From Erwinia aphidicola (GTDB taxonomy: Bacteria; Pseudomonadota; Gammaproteobacteria; Enterobacterales; Enterobacteriaceae): a stretch of 64,000 bases of DNA. Where the stretch lies: assembly GCF_024169515.1 (NCBI RefSeq), contig NZ_JAMKCQ010000001.1, forward strand, positions 2,976,001 to 3,040,000, written 5' to 3'. Below the pieces are notes generated by a model. The model saw only the letters and a list, made by a program, of their open reading frames with translations, searched no databases and was not told the origin of the DNA. The position numbers and the translations under genes were made by a program. Below are positions 34,528 through 43,026 of this stretch, piece after piece. The number at the start of each line of letters is the position of its first letter. Position 1 is the first letter of the stretch.

Positions 34528-34677
34528 ATTCAAAATATCAAATATCAGTGCCCGTCATGTCACGGTTGTCAGTATCGTTTTTCCCCGTTCAGTATCAGCG
34601 CCAAAAATCCGCACGGTGCAAACTGCATTTTCTGCAAAGCGCAGATGCAGGTGAGCTACAAAATCTACGCTAGCTAA
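34528..34677 (+). CDS. YmcF/YnfQ-like cold-shock zinc-ribbon protein with an ATT start
   Basis: 49 residues: (I/M)QNIKYQCPSCHGCQYRF, then SISAKNPHGANCIFCKAQM. Two cysteine pairs (CPSC, CIFC) form a zinc ribbon. The pattern CPxCHGxQYR...NPxGAxCIFCK matches my memory of the E. coli small cold-shock proteins YmcF and YnfQ, which were found by proteomics and for which non-AUG initiation was reported. No ATG, GTG or TTG lies at a suitable place; ATT at 34528 is preceded by AAAAAAGG at 8 nt or more. The ATG at 34414 would start inside the LysR gene. Confidence 0.65.
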   Translation: MQNIKYQCPSCHGCQYRFSPFSISAKNPHGANCIFCKAQMQVSYKIYAS

Positions 34678-34818
34678 TCGTTCCCGCTGACCGTTAACGC
34701 CCTCGCTTTCCCGTCCTGTTCTGCGATGTCCTGAGATAACCCCAAGGCTGTTTTCACTGACCCAATCAGTGTTACCCTTAACGGCTATTTATCGAATTCC
34801 ACGTTTCAGGACCCGAAC

Positions 34819-35463
34819 ATGACCACCTCAATGGCAAAACTCCTCTCACTCTGCAGCGACAGTCTGGCGCCCGCGCCGGAAGAAATGCAGTTCGACACTT
34901 CCGCTCATCCCGCGCTGGTGGATGAGTTGCGCCAGCTGCTGAGCAGCAAAAACGGCTGCTATGGGTTTGTCTCTGCGCTGCATATCTTTCCGTGGCAGAG
35001 CAGTGGTGAAGAGATGGGCATCCAGCAGTGGAACCAGCCGGAGCTGTGGATTGATGCCTATGAAGATATGGCGCGTGATGCGCTGTTCTTTGCGGAAGAC
35101 ATTTTCGGCGTACAGTTCTGCCTGCGCGGGGATGCGGTGTGCAGCTTTGAGCCGGAAACCGGTGAATTCAGCTGGCTGGCCGCCAGTCTTGAGCACTGGT
35201 GCGCGCTGATCCTTGAAGAGTATTCGGTGCTGACCGGCTACCCGCTGGCGCAGGACTGGCAGGAACAGCATGGCGCATTACCCTCAGGCTGCCGCCTGAT
35301 GCCAAAGCTGCCTTTTGTTGCCGGGGGCGAATTTGTCCCTGAGAATCTTCAGGCGGTACGCAGTATCCAGGCGATGCGCCACCGTGCGCAGTTTGCGCTG
35401 CAAATTCGCCATATGCCCGACGGCCAGCAGGTAGATATCGGCGCGGACCAGCCCGCCGGATAG
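34819..35463 (+). CDS. SMI1/KNR4 (SUKH)-like protein
   Basis: 214 residues. The segment NGCYGFVSALHIFPW, then LWIDAYEDMARDALFFAEDI and FGVQFCLRGDAVCSFEPETG, follows the SUKH/SMI1 layout seen in many solitary bacterial proteins and in toxin immunity proteins. No toxin gene lies next to it. It is cytoplasmic. The assignment is by pattern and moderate; the role is unknown. Confidence 0.5.
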   Translation: MTTSMAKLLSLCSDSLAPAPEEMQFDTSAHPALVDELRQLLSSKNGCYGFVSALHIFPWQSSGEEMGIQQWNQPELWIDAYEDMARDALFFAEDIFGVQFCLRGDAVCSFEPETGEFSWLAASLEHWCALILEEYSVLTGYPLAQDWQEQHGALPSGCRLMPKLPFVAGGEFVPENLQAVRSIQAMRHRAQFALQIRHMPDGQQVDIGADQPAG

Positions 35464-35562
35464 TCAGCTGCCCGGCATTGCGGCGCCGGAAGCAATAAAC
35501 CACACCAGAAATGCCATCGCGGCAATAAAGATCAGGGTGGGGGCAATCGCTCTTTTATTCAC
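35464..35562 (-). CDS. putative 32-residue membrane protein (GTG start)
   Basis: MNKRAIAPTLIFIAAMAFLV followed by WFIASGAAMPGS: basic N-terminus and one membrane helix. AAAGGTG is placed correctly upstream of the GTG. Its stop abuts the stop of the convergent SUKH-like gene. A strong hairpin (GGGGAGC/GCTCCCC, 35595-35612) lies upstream. No homologue recognised. Confidence 0.5.
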   Translation of the reverse strand: MNKRAIAPTLIFIAAMAFLVWFIASGAAMPGS

Positions 35563-35687
35563 GGCTTTACACCTTTCGGTTGTTTAACGGTTGGGGAGCG
35601 CCCGCTCCCCGGCGGCGGCGAGTGTAGCATAATCCCCCTTGTCCCGACATGCCGTTAAACCCTGTTACACCTGGACAATTTATGAAA

Positions 35688-35707
35688 AAATGATTGCGCA
35701 ATCATTT
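35688..35707. promoter_or_regulatory. 20-bp perfect palindromic operator before the LacI-family gene
   Basis: AAATGATTGCGCAATCATTT is an exact palindrome with the central CG typical of LacI/GalR operators. It ends 16 nt before the regulator's start codon, so it is well placed for autorepression. Confidence 0.75.
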
Positions 35708-35723
35708 AGCCGACAGGAAGCCG

Positions 35724-36749
35724 ATGAAAAACCGTAACGATGCGTTCGCACCCGCCGTCAGTAAAACCCCCACGCTGGAAGATGTCGCGCGCGTGGCGGG
35801 GCTGTCACCGATGACCGTCAGCCGGGCAATTAATAAGCCGCAGGTGGTGCGCCCGGCGACGGTGGCAAGGGTGATGGAGGCGATCCAGGCGACCGGCTAT
35901 ATTCCCAATATGCTGGCGGGTGGGCTGGCTTCAAAGCGCAGCCGTCTGATCGCCGTGGTGGTGCCGCAGATCAACAACAGCATGTTTGTTGATACCGTTC
36001 AGGCCATCAGCGATCGGCTGGCGCAGCGCGGCTACCATATGCTGCTGTGCGTAACGGGCTATTCGTATGACCGGGAAGCGGAGATCGTCGCGACCATCCT
36101 CTCACGCCGTCCTGATGGCATGGTGCTGACCGGCATTCATCACAGCCCTGAGCTGCGCAAGACCATCCTCAACGCCGGGCTACCGGTGGTGGAAATCTGG
36201 GATATGACGCCGACGCCGCTCGATATGCTGGTCGGTTTTTCGCACGAAAAAATCGGCACCTGCATTGGTCAATACTGCCTGCAGCGCGGCTACCTGAATC
36301 TCGGGCTGGTGTGGGCAGGCGACCGCCGCGCTCAGCAGCGGCGCAAAGGGCTGGTTGATGCAATGCAGGGCCAGGCTGGCAGCCGAATTCGCGGCGTTAA
36401 TGCCCCGGTACCGACCTCGCTCGCGGCCGGGCGGCAGGGGCTGAAACAGCTGCTGGCGCAGGGAGAGCGCTTCGACGCGATTATCTGCAGCTCGGATACC
36501 CTGGCGCAGGGTGTCATTATGGAGGCCTGCGCACGCGGGCTGCCCGTGCCGCAGCAGCTGGCGGTGATCGGCTTTGGCGACCTCAGCTTTGCTGCCTCTA
36601 ACCAGCCCGCCATTACCACGGTGGCGATCGACCGGGTGAAAATGGGTGAGGATGCGGCAACGCGGCTGGCCGATAAAATTGAAGGCCGCAGCCCGCAGGA
36701 TGCGGTGGTTGACCTTGGATTTCAGCTGGTTGAGCGCGACTCCGGCTGA
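35724..36749 (+). CDS. LacI-family transcriptional regulator, gluconate-repressor-like
   Basis: 341 residues from MKNRNDAFAPAVSKTP, with AGGAAG 3-8 nt before the ATG; the longer frame begins inside the operator. The HTH (about 17-62) reads TLEDVARVAGLSPMTVSRAI, and the hinge helix is NMLAGGLASKRS. The periplasmic-binding-like effector domain covers 65-335. The sequence style is that of GntR (gluconate repressor) relatives. It lies upstream of the gluconate dehydrogenase operon and is its likely regulator; the effector would then be a sugar acid. Confidence 0.88.
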   Translation: MKNRNDAFAPAVSKTPTLEDVARVAGLSPMTVSRAINKPQVVRPATVARVMEAIQATGYIPNMLAGGLASKRSRLIAVVVPQINNSMFVDTVQAISDRLAQRGYHMLLCVTGYSYDREAEIVATILSRRPDGMVLTGIHHSPELRKTILNAGLPVVEIWDMTPTPLDMLVGFSHEKIGTCIGQYCLQRGYLNLGLVWAGDRRAQQRRKGLVDAMQGQAGSRIRGVNAPVPTSLAAGRQGLKQLLAQGERFDAIICSSDTLAQGVIMEACARGLPVPQQLAVIGFGDLSFAASNQPAITTVAIDRVKMGEDAATRLADKIEGRSPQDAVVDLGFQLVERDSG

Positions 36750-37197
36750 GGGGATGCAGCCTTAGCAACTTCTCCGCAGCCACAATGTTTTCCCTGTTGT
36801 TGTGCTTATCGCCTGGAAAAATCTCTGGCATGCCATGGCGCAGGCTAATGGCATAGTGACATCAGGGGGAATGAAGAATTCTTTGACTTTATTACTGTGA
36901 GTTATTATCTCGGTAGTTAATCAAATGCGCGCATTTCTTGCCCGTTTTTACGGCAGGCGTGCATAAATTTCCGCTAAGTCCCACGCTTTAATCCCCGTAA
37001 TTAATGGTGACATTGTTATGAAATGTTAGAGCCATTATTAATGTTAACTTTAAAATAAAATGTCTTTTATTTTTACATTTAGAAATATCTGTATGGTTAA
37101 CATTGCCCCAATGTAAACAGATAAAAACAGTTATTTAACCTTAATTACACCTGCTTTACGGGGGTGTACTTTTCATGCAAGTGAGAGTCGTAACGCT
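36750..37197. other. 448-nt AT-rich control region before the gluconate dehydrogenase genes
   Basis: No gene is seen. The region is markedly AT-rich (36880-37180) against GC-rich surroundings, suggesting a regulated and possibly H-NS-bound promoter. AAATGCGCGCATTT (36923-36936) is a perfect 14-bp palindrome sharing the outer AAATG/CATTT arms of the operator at 35688. Exact promoter elements could not be fixed. Confidence 0.5.
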
Positions 37198-37923
37198 ATG
37201 CTTCTTCAAAAAGAAACCACCCGCCGTAAGTTTTTAATCGGGTCGCTGTTGGCATTACCGTTAGGGGAGATGGTGTTTAAAGGGCTGACCGCAGCCCAGG
37301 CGGCAGAAATGGCCGCGCCAGAACTGACGGAGTACCAGCCGATCTTCTTCAGCAGCGACGAGTGGCAGTTTATTCTCGCCGCCTGCGACAGCCTGATCCC
37401 CGCCGGCGGCAAGGGCAAAGCACCCGGCGCGCTGGAAACCAACGTCCCGATCTTTATCGATCAGCAGATCCACGGCGATTCTGGCGATGAAATCTATATG
37501 AAAGGGCCGTTTGATGCGCACGCCCCGGCCACCATGGGGTATCAGATCCCGTTTCGTCCTCAGCAGATCTACAAAACCGGCATCAAACTGGCCAATCAGT
37601 GGTGCCAGCAGAACCACCAGAAACCCTTCCATCAGCTGTCTGCGCAGGATAAAGACAGCGTCCTGACCCAACTGCAAAAAAACGATATTAAGTTTGCCGA
37701 CCTTGGTGAGCCGGACCTGAAGGCGTCGCAGTTCTTCAGCGGGCTGCTGGCCGATACCAAGCACGGTTATCTCTCCGACCCGATGTACGGGGGTAATAAA
37801 GGGATGAAGGCGTGGATCGCCATCGGCTTCCCCGGCGCGCGCGCCAGCTACCTAGAATGGGTGAAGCAGCACAACGTCCCGTATCCACTCGGCCCGATCA
37901 GCATCAAGGGCGAGCGCGCCTGA
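37198..37923 (+). CDS. gluconate 2-dehydrogenase small (gamma) subunit, Tat-exported
   Basis: 241 residues. TTRRKFLIGSLLALPLG is a twin-arginine signal, cleaved near AQA|A. The mature part belongs to the 'gluconate 2-dehydrogenase subunit 3' family, with FILAACDSLIPAGGKGKAPG and FFSGLLADTKHGYLSDPMYG. It accompanies the folded FAD subunit across the membrane on the Tat route. It is the first gene of a three-gene unit (small, FAD, cytochrome). Confidence 0.92.
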   Translation: MLLQKETTRRKFLIGSLLALPLGEMVFKGLTAAQAAEMAAPELTEYQPIFFSSDEWQFILAACDSLIPAGGKGKAPGALETNVPIFIDQQIHGDSGDEIYMKGPFDAHAPATMGYQIPFRPQQIYKTGIKLANQWCQQNHQKPFHQLSAQDKDSVLTQLQKNDIKFADLGEPDLKASQFFSGLLADTKHGYLSDPMYGGNKGMKAWIAIGFPGARASYLEWVKQHNVPYPLGPISIKGERA

Positions 37924-38093
37924 GTCCGCTGTTACTTTTTTCGTTTTTTATCAATGACAGCCAAAAGATTTCGCGTTGCGGCAAGGCGGCAACTTAACGA
38001 ACCCCCTGAAGCTTACAGAAGTCAGTGAACAGGGTGAATAAAGGCAGCCCACACGGCTGCAACGCGATAGATGAAGGGTTGATAGGGTTAATT

Positions 38094-39863
38094 ATGTCTC
38101 AAATCAATAAAGAAGAAGTCGACGTCGTTGTCGTCGGCCTGGGATGGGCTGGCTCGCTGATGAGCATTGAGCTGGCGATGGCTGGCCTGAAGGTGCGGGC
38201 GCTGGAGCGCGGTGCCGATCGCGGCTATGAAGAGTTCGCTTACCCGAAACCGGCGGATGAGTACGCCTACGCGGTGCGTAACAAAGTGATGGCGACCACC
38301 GCCGAAGCGGCCGTCACCGTACGTTACAACATGAGCCAGACCGCGCTGCCGACGCGCAAATGGGGCGCATTCTGTCCGGGTAACGGCGTCGGGGGTTCTG
38401 GCCTGCACTGGACGGCGGTGCTGATCCGCCCAACGCCAACCGACCTGAAGCTGAAAACCTATGCTGACCAGGCTTACGGCCCGGGCGTGCTGCAGGACGA
38501 TATGCGTATTATGGACTTCCCGTTCAGTTGGGAAGAGATCGAACCCTATTACGAAAAATTTGAGATGATCTGCGGCCAGTCCGGCACTACCGGCAACCTG
38601 CGCGGCCAGATACTGGAAGGCGGCGACCCGTTTGAAGGCCCGCGTGCTAACCCCATGCCGCTACCGGCGCTGGAAGACACGCTGAACAACACCCTGTTTG
38701 TGAAAGCGGCAAAGAAGCTCGGCTACCATCCGTTCCCGAACCCGTCGGCCTGCGTATCTCGCGCCTGGACCAACCCGTACGGTAACCAGATCGCCCCCTG
38801 TAACTACTGTGGCTACTGCAGTAAGTATCCGTGCCTTAACTATTCAAAAGCCTCACCGCAGACCGCCGTGATGGACGCGCTGAAGCGCATGGATAACTTC
38901 TCCTATGAAGTGCATGCCAACGTGATGAAAGTGGTGCTGCACGACGATAAGAAGACCGCCAAAGGCGTGATCTATATTGATAAAGACGGCAACGAATGCT
39001 TCCAGCCGGCGAAAATCGTGGTGCTGAGCAGCTTCCAGTTCTGCAACGTGCGCCTGATGCTGCTGTCCGGCATCGGCAAGCCGTATAACCCGATCACTGA
39101 AGACGGTGTGGTCGGGCGCAACTACGCTTTCCTCAGTAACGGCGGCGCGACGCTGTTCTTTAAAGATCAGAACTTCAACCCGTTTGCCACCGCCGGTGCG
39201 ACCGGGCAGATGTTTAACGATATCTCTCCGGGTAACTTCGACGGTCCTGGCCTCGGTTTTATCGGCGGCGCAAAGATCCACAGCTCGCAGGCTACCGGTA
39301 CGCCCATCAGCACCGCACTGCCGAAAGGCACTCCGAGCTGGGGCGCCGGCTGGAAAGAGGGGATGGAAGAGTGGTACGGCCATTCGATGAAGATCAGCAT
39401 CACCACCACCTGCATGTCGTATCGCGATATCTATCTCGATCTCGATCCGAACTACACCGATGATTACGGCTACCCGCTGCTGCGCATGACCTTCGACTGG
39501 AAGCAGAACGAACTGAAACTGCAGCAGCACCTGAAGGGTATCGTCAGCAACATCACTAAAGAGCTGAACCCGGACAGCTTCAGCGAAAGCTTCCTGCCAA
39601 TGGACGCACACTTCGACCTGACCAAATACGTCTCGACGCACAACGTCGGCGGCGCGGTGATGGGCGACAACCCGCAGACCTCCGCGCTGAACAAGTATCT
39701 GCAGAGCTGGGATGTGCATAACGTCTTTGTGCCGGGCGGTAACGCCTTCCCGCAGAACTTCCAGGCGAACCCGACTGACACCATCGGTGCTATCACCCTG
39801 ATGGCGGCCCAGGCGATTAAAGATATTTACCTGAAAAACCCCGGCCCGATGGTTCAGGCATAA
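38094..39863 (+). CDS. gluconate (or 2-ketogluconate) dehydrogenase FAD subunit, GMC family
   Basis: 589 residues from MSQINKEEVDVVVVGLGW; a start 69 nt upstream is in frame but not family-like. The FAD motif is GLGWAGS (about 14-20), with ERG at the end of the second strand. A cysteine cluster CNYCGYCSKYPC near residues 240-252 may hold an iron-sulfur centre. The C-terminal active-site part has STHNVGGAVMG and the FAD-binding PTDTIGAITLMA. It has no signal of its own and travels with the Tat-exported small subunit. It oxidises gluconate to 2-ketogluconate in the periplasm; the related 2-ketogluconate dehydrogenase cannot be excluded. Confidence 0.9.
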   Translation: MSQINKEEVDVVVVGLGWAGSLMSIELAMAGLKVRALERGADRGYEEFAYPKPADEYAYAVRNKVMATTAEAAVTVRYNMSQTALPTRKWGAFCPGNGVGGSGLHWTAVLIRPTPTDLKLKTYADQAYGPGVLQDDMRIMDFPFSWEEIEPYYEKFEMICGQSGTTGNLRGQILEGGDPFEGPRANPMPLPALEDTLNNTLFVKAAKKLGYHPFPNPSACVSRAWTNPYGNQIAPCNYCGYCSKYPCLNYSKASPQTAVMDALKRMDNFSYEVHANVMKVVLHDDKKTAKGVIYIDKDGNECFQPAKIVVLSSFQFCNVRLMLLSGIGKPYNPITEDGVVGRNYAFLSNGGATLFFKDQNFNPFATAGATGQMFNDISPGNFDGPGLGFIGGAKIHSSQATGTPISTALPKGTPSWGAGWKEGMEEWYGHSMKISITTTCMSYRDIYLDLDPNYTDDYGYPLLRMTFDWKQNELKLQQHLKGIVSNITKELNPDSFSESFLPMDAHFDLTKYVSTHNVGGAVMGDNPQTSALNKYLQSWDVHNVFVPGGNAFPQNFQANPTDTIGAITLMAAQAIKDIYLKNPGPMVQA

Positions 39864-39873
39864 GGAGATGACG

Positions 39874-41127
39874 ATGATGAACTTCAAACGTTTACTGCTT
39901 GCCAATGCCGTGCTGCTGGCGGCGACTTTTGCGGCTTCGGCTCAGGCCGATGACAGCCTGGTAAAGCAGGGGGAGTACATTTCCCGCCTTGGCGACTGCG
40001 GCGCGTGCCACACTCTTCCGGGCAAACCGGCATTCTCCGGCGGGCTGGCGATCGAGTCTAATCTTGGCACCATTTACTCGACCAATATCACGCCGGATAA
40101 ACAGCACGGCATTGGCAATTACAGCGAGCAGCAGTTCTCGGACGCGGTGCGCAAAGGCGTGCTGCCTGACGGCACGCGCCTCTACCCGGCGATGCCGTAT
40201 CCGGATTACGCCAAAATCAGCGATGCCGATATGCACGCGCTCTACGCTTACTTTATGCAGGACGTGAAGCCGAGCGCCGAGCAGCCGCCGGAAACCGATC
40301 TCAGCTTCCCGTTCAGCCAGCGCTGGGGCATGCGTTTTTGGAACTGGGCCTTTACCAGCGATAAACCGTTCCAGCCCATTGGCGGGGCAACGGCGGAAGT
40401 CAATCGCGGGGCCTACCTGGTGGAGAGCCTCGGCCACTGCGGCAGCTGCCATACGCCACGCGGCATAGGTATGAACGAGAAAGCCCTCGACAGCAGCGAC
40501 AGCAAGTTCCTCTCCGGCGGGTCACTGAACGGCTGGGAAGTCCCCTCGCTGCGCGGCCTGCCGAACTGGACCGGGCAGGAAACCGTGGATTACCTGGCGA
40601 CCGGGCGTAACGATAAAGCGGCGGTGGGGGGGGAAATGACCTCGGTTATCGAGCACAGTACCTCGTGGATGACGGAAGCGGACCTCAAGGCAATCACTGC
40701 CTACCTGAAGTTTATCGGCGGCAACCCGCCTGCTCCGGCGGCAGCAACCCACAGCGTGAGCCCGACCGAAGCTAAACTGACGGCGGCGAAAAACCTGACC
40801 ACCGGCGAGCGCCTGTACCTCGATAACTGTGGTGCCTGCCACTTCGTTACCGGTAAGGGCGCGCCGCGCATCTTCCCGCAGCTGGACCAGGCGACGATTG
40901 TTAATGCCGGCGATCCGACCGGGCTTATCCATACCATTCTGGCCGGTGCGCAGCAGCCCTCCACCGCTAAAGCACCGTCGACGCTGGCGATGCCGGGCTT
41001 TGCCAACCGCCTGAGCGACGATGAGGTGGCGCAGCTGGCGACCTTTATCCGCCAGGGCTGGAGTAATAAAGCCGCTGCGGTGAGCGCCGACCAGGTGCAA
41101 GAGGTCAGGGCAAACCTGAAAAAATAG
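39874..41127 (+). CDS. tri-heme cytochrome c subunit of gluconate dehydrogenase
   Basis: 417 residues with a Sec signal peptide (1-25, AQA|D). Three heme c motifs are present: CGACH at 42-46, CGSCH near 190 and CGACH near 320, each with distal Met candidates. It passes electrons to ubiquinone. AAGGAG at 39862-39867 gives the best spacing to the ATG at 39874; the first ATG (39868) touches it. It starts 10 nt after the FAD subunit. A terminator follows. Confidence 0.93.
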   Translation: MMNFKRLLLANAVLLAATFAASAQADDSLVKQGEYISRLGDCGACHTLPGKPAFSGGLAIESNLGTIYSTNITPDKQHGIGNYSEQQFSDAVRKGVLPDGTRLYPAMPYPDYAKISDADMHALYAYFMQDVKPSAEQPPETDLSFPFSQRWGMRFWNWAFTSDKPFQPIGGATAEVNRGAYLVESLGHCGSCHTPRGIGMNEKALDSSDSKFLSGGSLNGWEVPSLRGLPNWTGQETVDYLATGRNDKAAVGGEMTSVIEHSTSWMTEADLKAITAYLKFIGGNPPAPAAATHSVSPTEAKLTAAKNLTTGERLYLDNCGACHFVTGKGAPRIFPQLDQATIVNAGDPTGLIHTILAGAQQPSTAKAPSTLAMPGFANRLSDDEVAQLATFIRQGWSNKAAAVSADQVQEVRANLKK

Positions 41128-41137
41128 TCCCCTGTCA

Positions 41138-41163
41138 AACCCGCCGCCCGGCGGGTTTTTTTT
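41138..41163 (+). terminator. terminator of the gluconate dehydrogenase operon
   Basis: Eight-pair stem ACCCGCCG/CGGCGGGT with a CC loop (41139-41156), then seven T. Confidence 0.95.
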
Positions 41164-41240
41164 CGTCTGCTCAGTAAACAACCTGCGCTGTCACCGACAG
41201 TGTCTATACTGGTAGCTGACTAAACAACCGGAGGATAACA

Positions 41241-41669
41241 ATGACCATTCATAAGAAAGGACAGGCACACTGGGAAGGCGACATCAAAAAAGGTAAAGGC
41301 ACCATCACTACCGAAAGTGGTGCGCTAAGCCAGCAGCCCTACGGTTTCAATACCCGCTTTGAAGGCAAACCAGGCACCAATCCGGAAGAGCTGATTGGCG
41401 CGGCACACTCCGCCTGCTTCTCCATGGCGCTGTCGCTGATGCTGGGCAACGAAGGCTACACCCCTGAAAGCATCGATACCGTTGCCGATGTGTCACTGGA
41501 TAAAAAAGGGGATGGGTTCGCCATCACGAAAATTGAGCTGCAGAGCAAGGTAGTACTGCCGGGCATTGATAAAGATAAGTTCGACAGCATCATCCAGAAG
41601 GCCAAAGCGGGCTGCCCGGTCTCGCAGGTGCTTAACGCTGAGATCACCCTTGACTACCAGCTGAACTAA
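41241..41669 (+). CDS. osmC: organic hydroperoxide peroxidase OsmC
   Basis: 142 residues, nearly superimposable on E. coli OsmC: MTIHKKGQAHWEGDIKKGKG. Redox cysteines are Cys59 in AAHSACFSM and Cys125 in KAGCPVSQ. It reduces organic hydroperoxides in the cytoplasm and in E. coli is induced by osmotic stress. It is monocistronic, 113 nt after the gluconate dehydrogenase stop. Confidence 0.97.
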   Translation: MTIHKKGQAHWEGDIKKGKGTITTESGALSQQPYGFNTRFEGKPGTNPEELIGAAHSACFSMALSLMLGNEGYTPESIDTVADVSLDKKGDGFAITKIELQSKVVLPGIDKDKFDSIIQKAKAGCPVSQVLNAEITLDYQLN

Positions 41670-41830
41670 CGGCGGCTTGTCATACGGTTAAGTAAGGATT
41701 GCGTTAAGAAGGTGAAAATAAGACGCTAATCATTCGGTTTTAGGAGTTCGTGAGATAGGGAAGTGTTGCGTTATCCCCGATATTTGAGCCACGGCAGTCA
41801 GCAGGCCGTGAGCAAATCGAGGATACACCC

Positions 41831-42280
41831 ATGAAAAAAACAACACTGGCACTGATTATTAGCGTTTTCACAGCAAGCAGCCTTTTCACCACCCTCTCTT
41901 ACGCAGACGGTCCGGGTAATGGCCCGGACCGCGAGTGGCATCAGCAGGGCGGTCACGATAATCACGGTGGCGATGAGCGTCACGACGATCGCCATGACGA
42001 TCGTGGGCACAATGAGCGCGGCGACGACCATCGCGGTCGCGGTGGTCCAGGCGAGCGTGACCATTTTGCGTGGCAGGGCCATGACTTCCGTCGCGGCCAC
42101 CCGGCACCGGACCGCTTCCGTGGCGACGATTATCGCGTTGACGACTGGCGCGATCGCGGCCTTGATGAGCCACCGCGCGGTGAGCACTGGGCCTATGTTG
42201 ACGGCAATTATGTGCTGATTGCTGCGGCCACCGGGATAATCACTTCGATCATTCTCGGCAATATTGCCGGCAACCATTAA
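41831..42280 (+). CDS. RcnB-family periplasmic protein, His/Asp-rich
   Basis: 149 residues. The signal peptide (1-25, SYA|D) precedes a low-complexity stretch (about 30-90) dense in His, Asp, Arg and Gly (DDRHDDRGHNERGDDHRG), likely metal-binding or intrinsically disordered. The C-terminal RcnB domain has YRVDDWRDRGLDEPP and EHWAYVDGNYVLIAAATG, ending in a hydrophobic segment. E. coli RcnB modulates nickel/cobalt homeostasis; the His-rich insert is extra here. A paralogue lies at 50899. Confidence 0.82.
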   Translation: MKKTTLALIISVFTASSLFTTLSYADGPGNGPDREWHQQGGHDNHGGDERHDDRHDDRGHNERGDDHRGRGGPGERDHFAWQGHDFRRGHPAPDRFRGDDYRVDDWRDRGLDEPPRGEHWAYVDGNYVLIAAATGIITSIILGNIAGNH

Positions 42281-42289
42281 CCGCTTCTC

Positions 42290-42313
42290 TGCCGGTGGCA
42301 CTCGCCACCGGCA
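42290..42313 (+). terminator. hairpin after the RcnB-like gene
   Basis: Ten-pair perfect stem TGCCGGTGGC/GCCACCGGCA with an ACTC loop, followed only by TCTTCGTC, so termination may be incomplete. Confidence 0.6.
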
Positions 42314-42532
42314 TCTTCGTCTCCGCGCAGAAAATCCTCTTACCTGAACACCTAACTCATTAACTTATCAGTACTTTATTTTCCTTTGTTACACTCCATT
42401 ACAGGGTGATTTTTCGGCCTGTGCCGCAAAAAACCGTGCCCTCAGCACTTGCTGCAGGCTAAGAAACGGTTATAAGATCGTCTCCGGTTTGAGCAAGGTT
42501 TAATCAGACGCGCACATACAAAGGACGAGAAA

Positions 42533-42889
42533 ATGGACAATCGCATGGACAGGCTGGAAGGGCACGTGGGTATTTTGCAGGGTGACGTCAGTATCTTAAA
42601 AAAAGATGTGGGCGTTCTGCAAAAGGATGTTGGCATCTTGAAAGTCGATGTCGACAGGTTGAAAGATGACGTCGGCGTGCTTAAGAGTGATGTTAAGGAA
42701 TTAAAGGAGGACGTCAGCACCCTGAAAATTGATGTCGGGATTATCAAATCGAATTATGCCACCCAAAGCGATGTGAACGGTTTACGTGTCGAACTGCATC
42801 AGTGCCTGGCTGCGCAAACCCGCTGGATCGTCACTTCACAGTTCGCGGTCTTAGGCTTTGGTCTTGCCATTGCCAAACTGATCTTCTAG
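42533..42889 (+). CDS. heptad-repeat coiled-coil protein with a C-terminal membrane helix
   Basis: 118 residues. Residues 18-73 are eight consecutive heptads of the form DVxxLKx (DVSILKK, DVGVLQK, DVGILKV, DVDRLKD and so on) with Val and Leu in a/d spacing, a textbook parallel coiled coil. A short linker follows, and the C-terminus (about 98-116, QFAVLGFGLAIAKLIF) is a membrane anchor. At DNA level this is a degenerate 21-bp tandem repeat. It resembles small tail-anchored coiled-coil proteins such as XhlA, but no function can be given. Confidence 0.75.
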   Translation: MDNRMDRLEGHVGILQGDVSILKKDVGVLQKDVGILKVDVDRLKDDVGVLKSDVKELKEDVSTLKIDVGIIKSNYATQSDVNGLRVELHQCLAAQTRWIVTSQFAVLGFGLAIAKLIF

Positions 42890-42953
42890 CGCCTGCGGGC
42901 GCTTTACCCTCTTTATACCCTGCGTGAGTAAACTATCCCGAACTTTCCCATAT

Positions 42954-42977
42954 AGACGTCTGGACATGTAGCCATCA
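42954..42977 (+). promoter_or_regulatory. MetJ operator (tandem met boxes)
   Basis: The first octamer AGACGTCT (42954-42961) is a perfect met box, followed directly by GGACATGT (5 of 8) and AGCCATCA (5 of 8). MetJ with S-adenosylmethionine binds at least two adjacent boxes. It lies 50 nt before the homocysteine S-methyltransferase start, so the gene and probably the ABC genes after it belong to the methionine regulon. Confidence 0.82.
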
Positions 42978-43026
42978 ATTTCGGTAGCATGGCCACCATT
43001 AGAAATTTCTCAATGGGAACAGGCCA

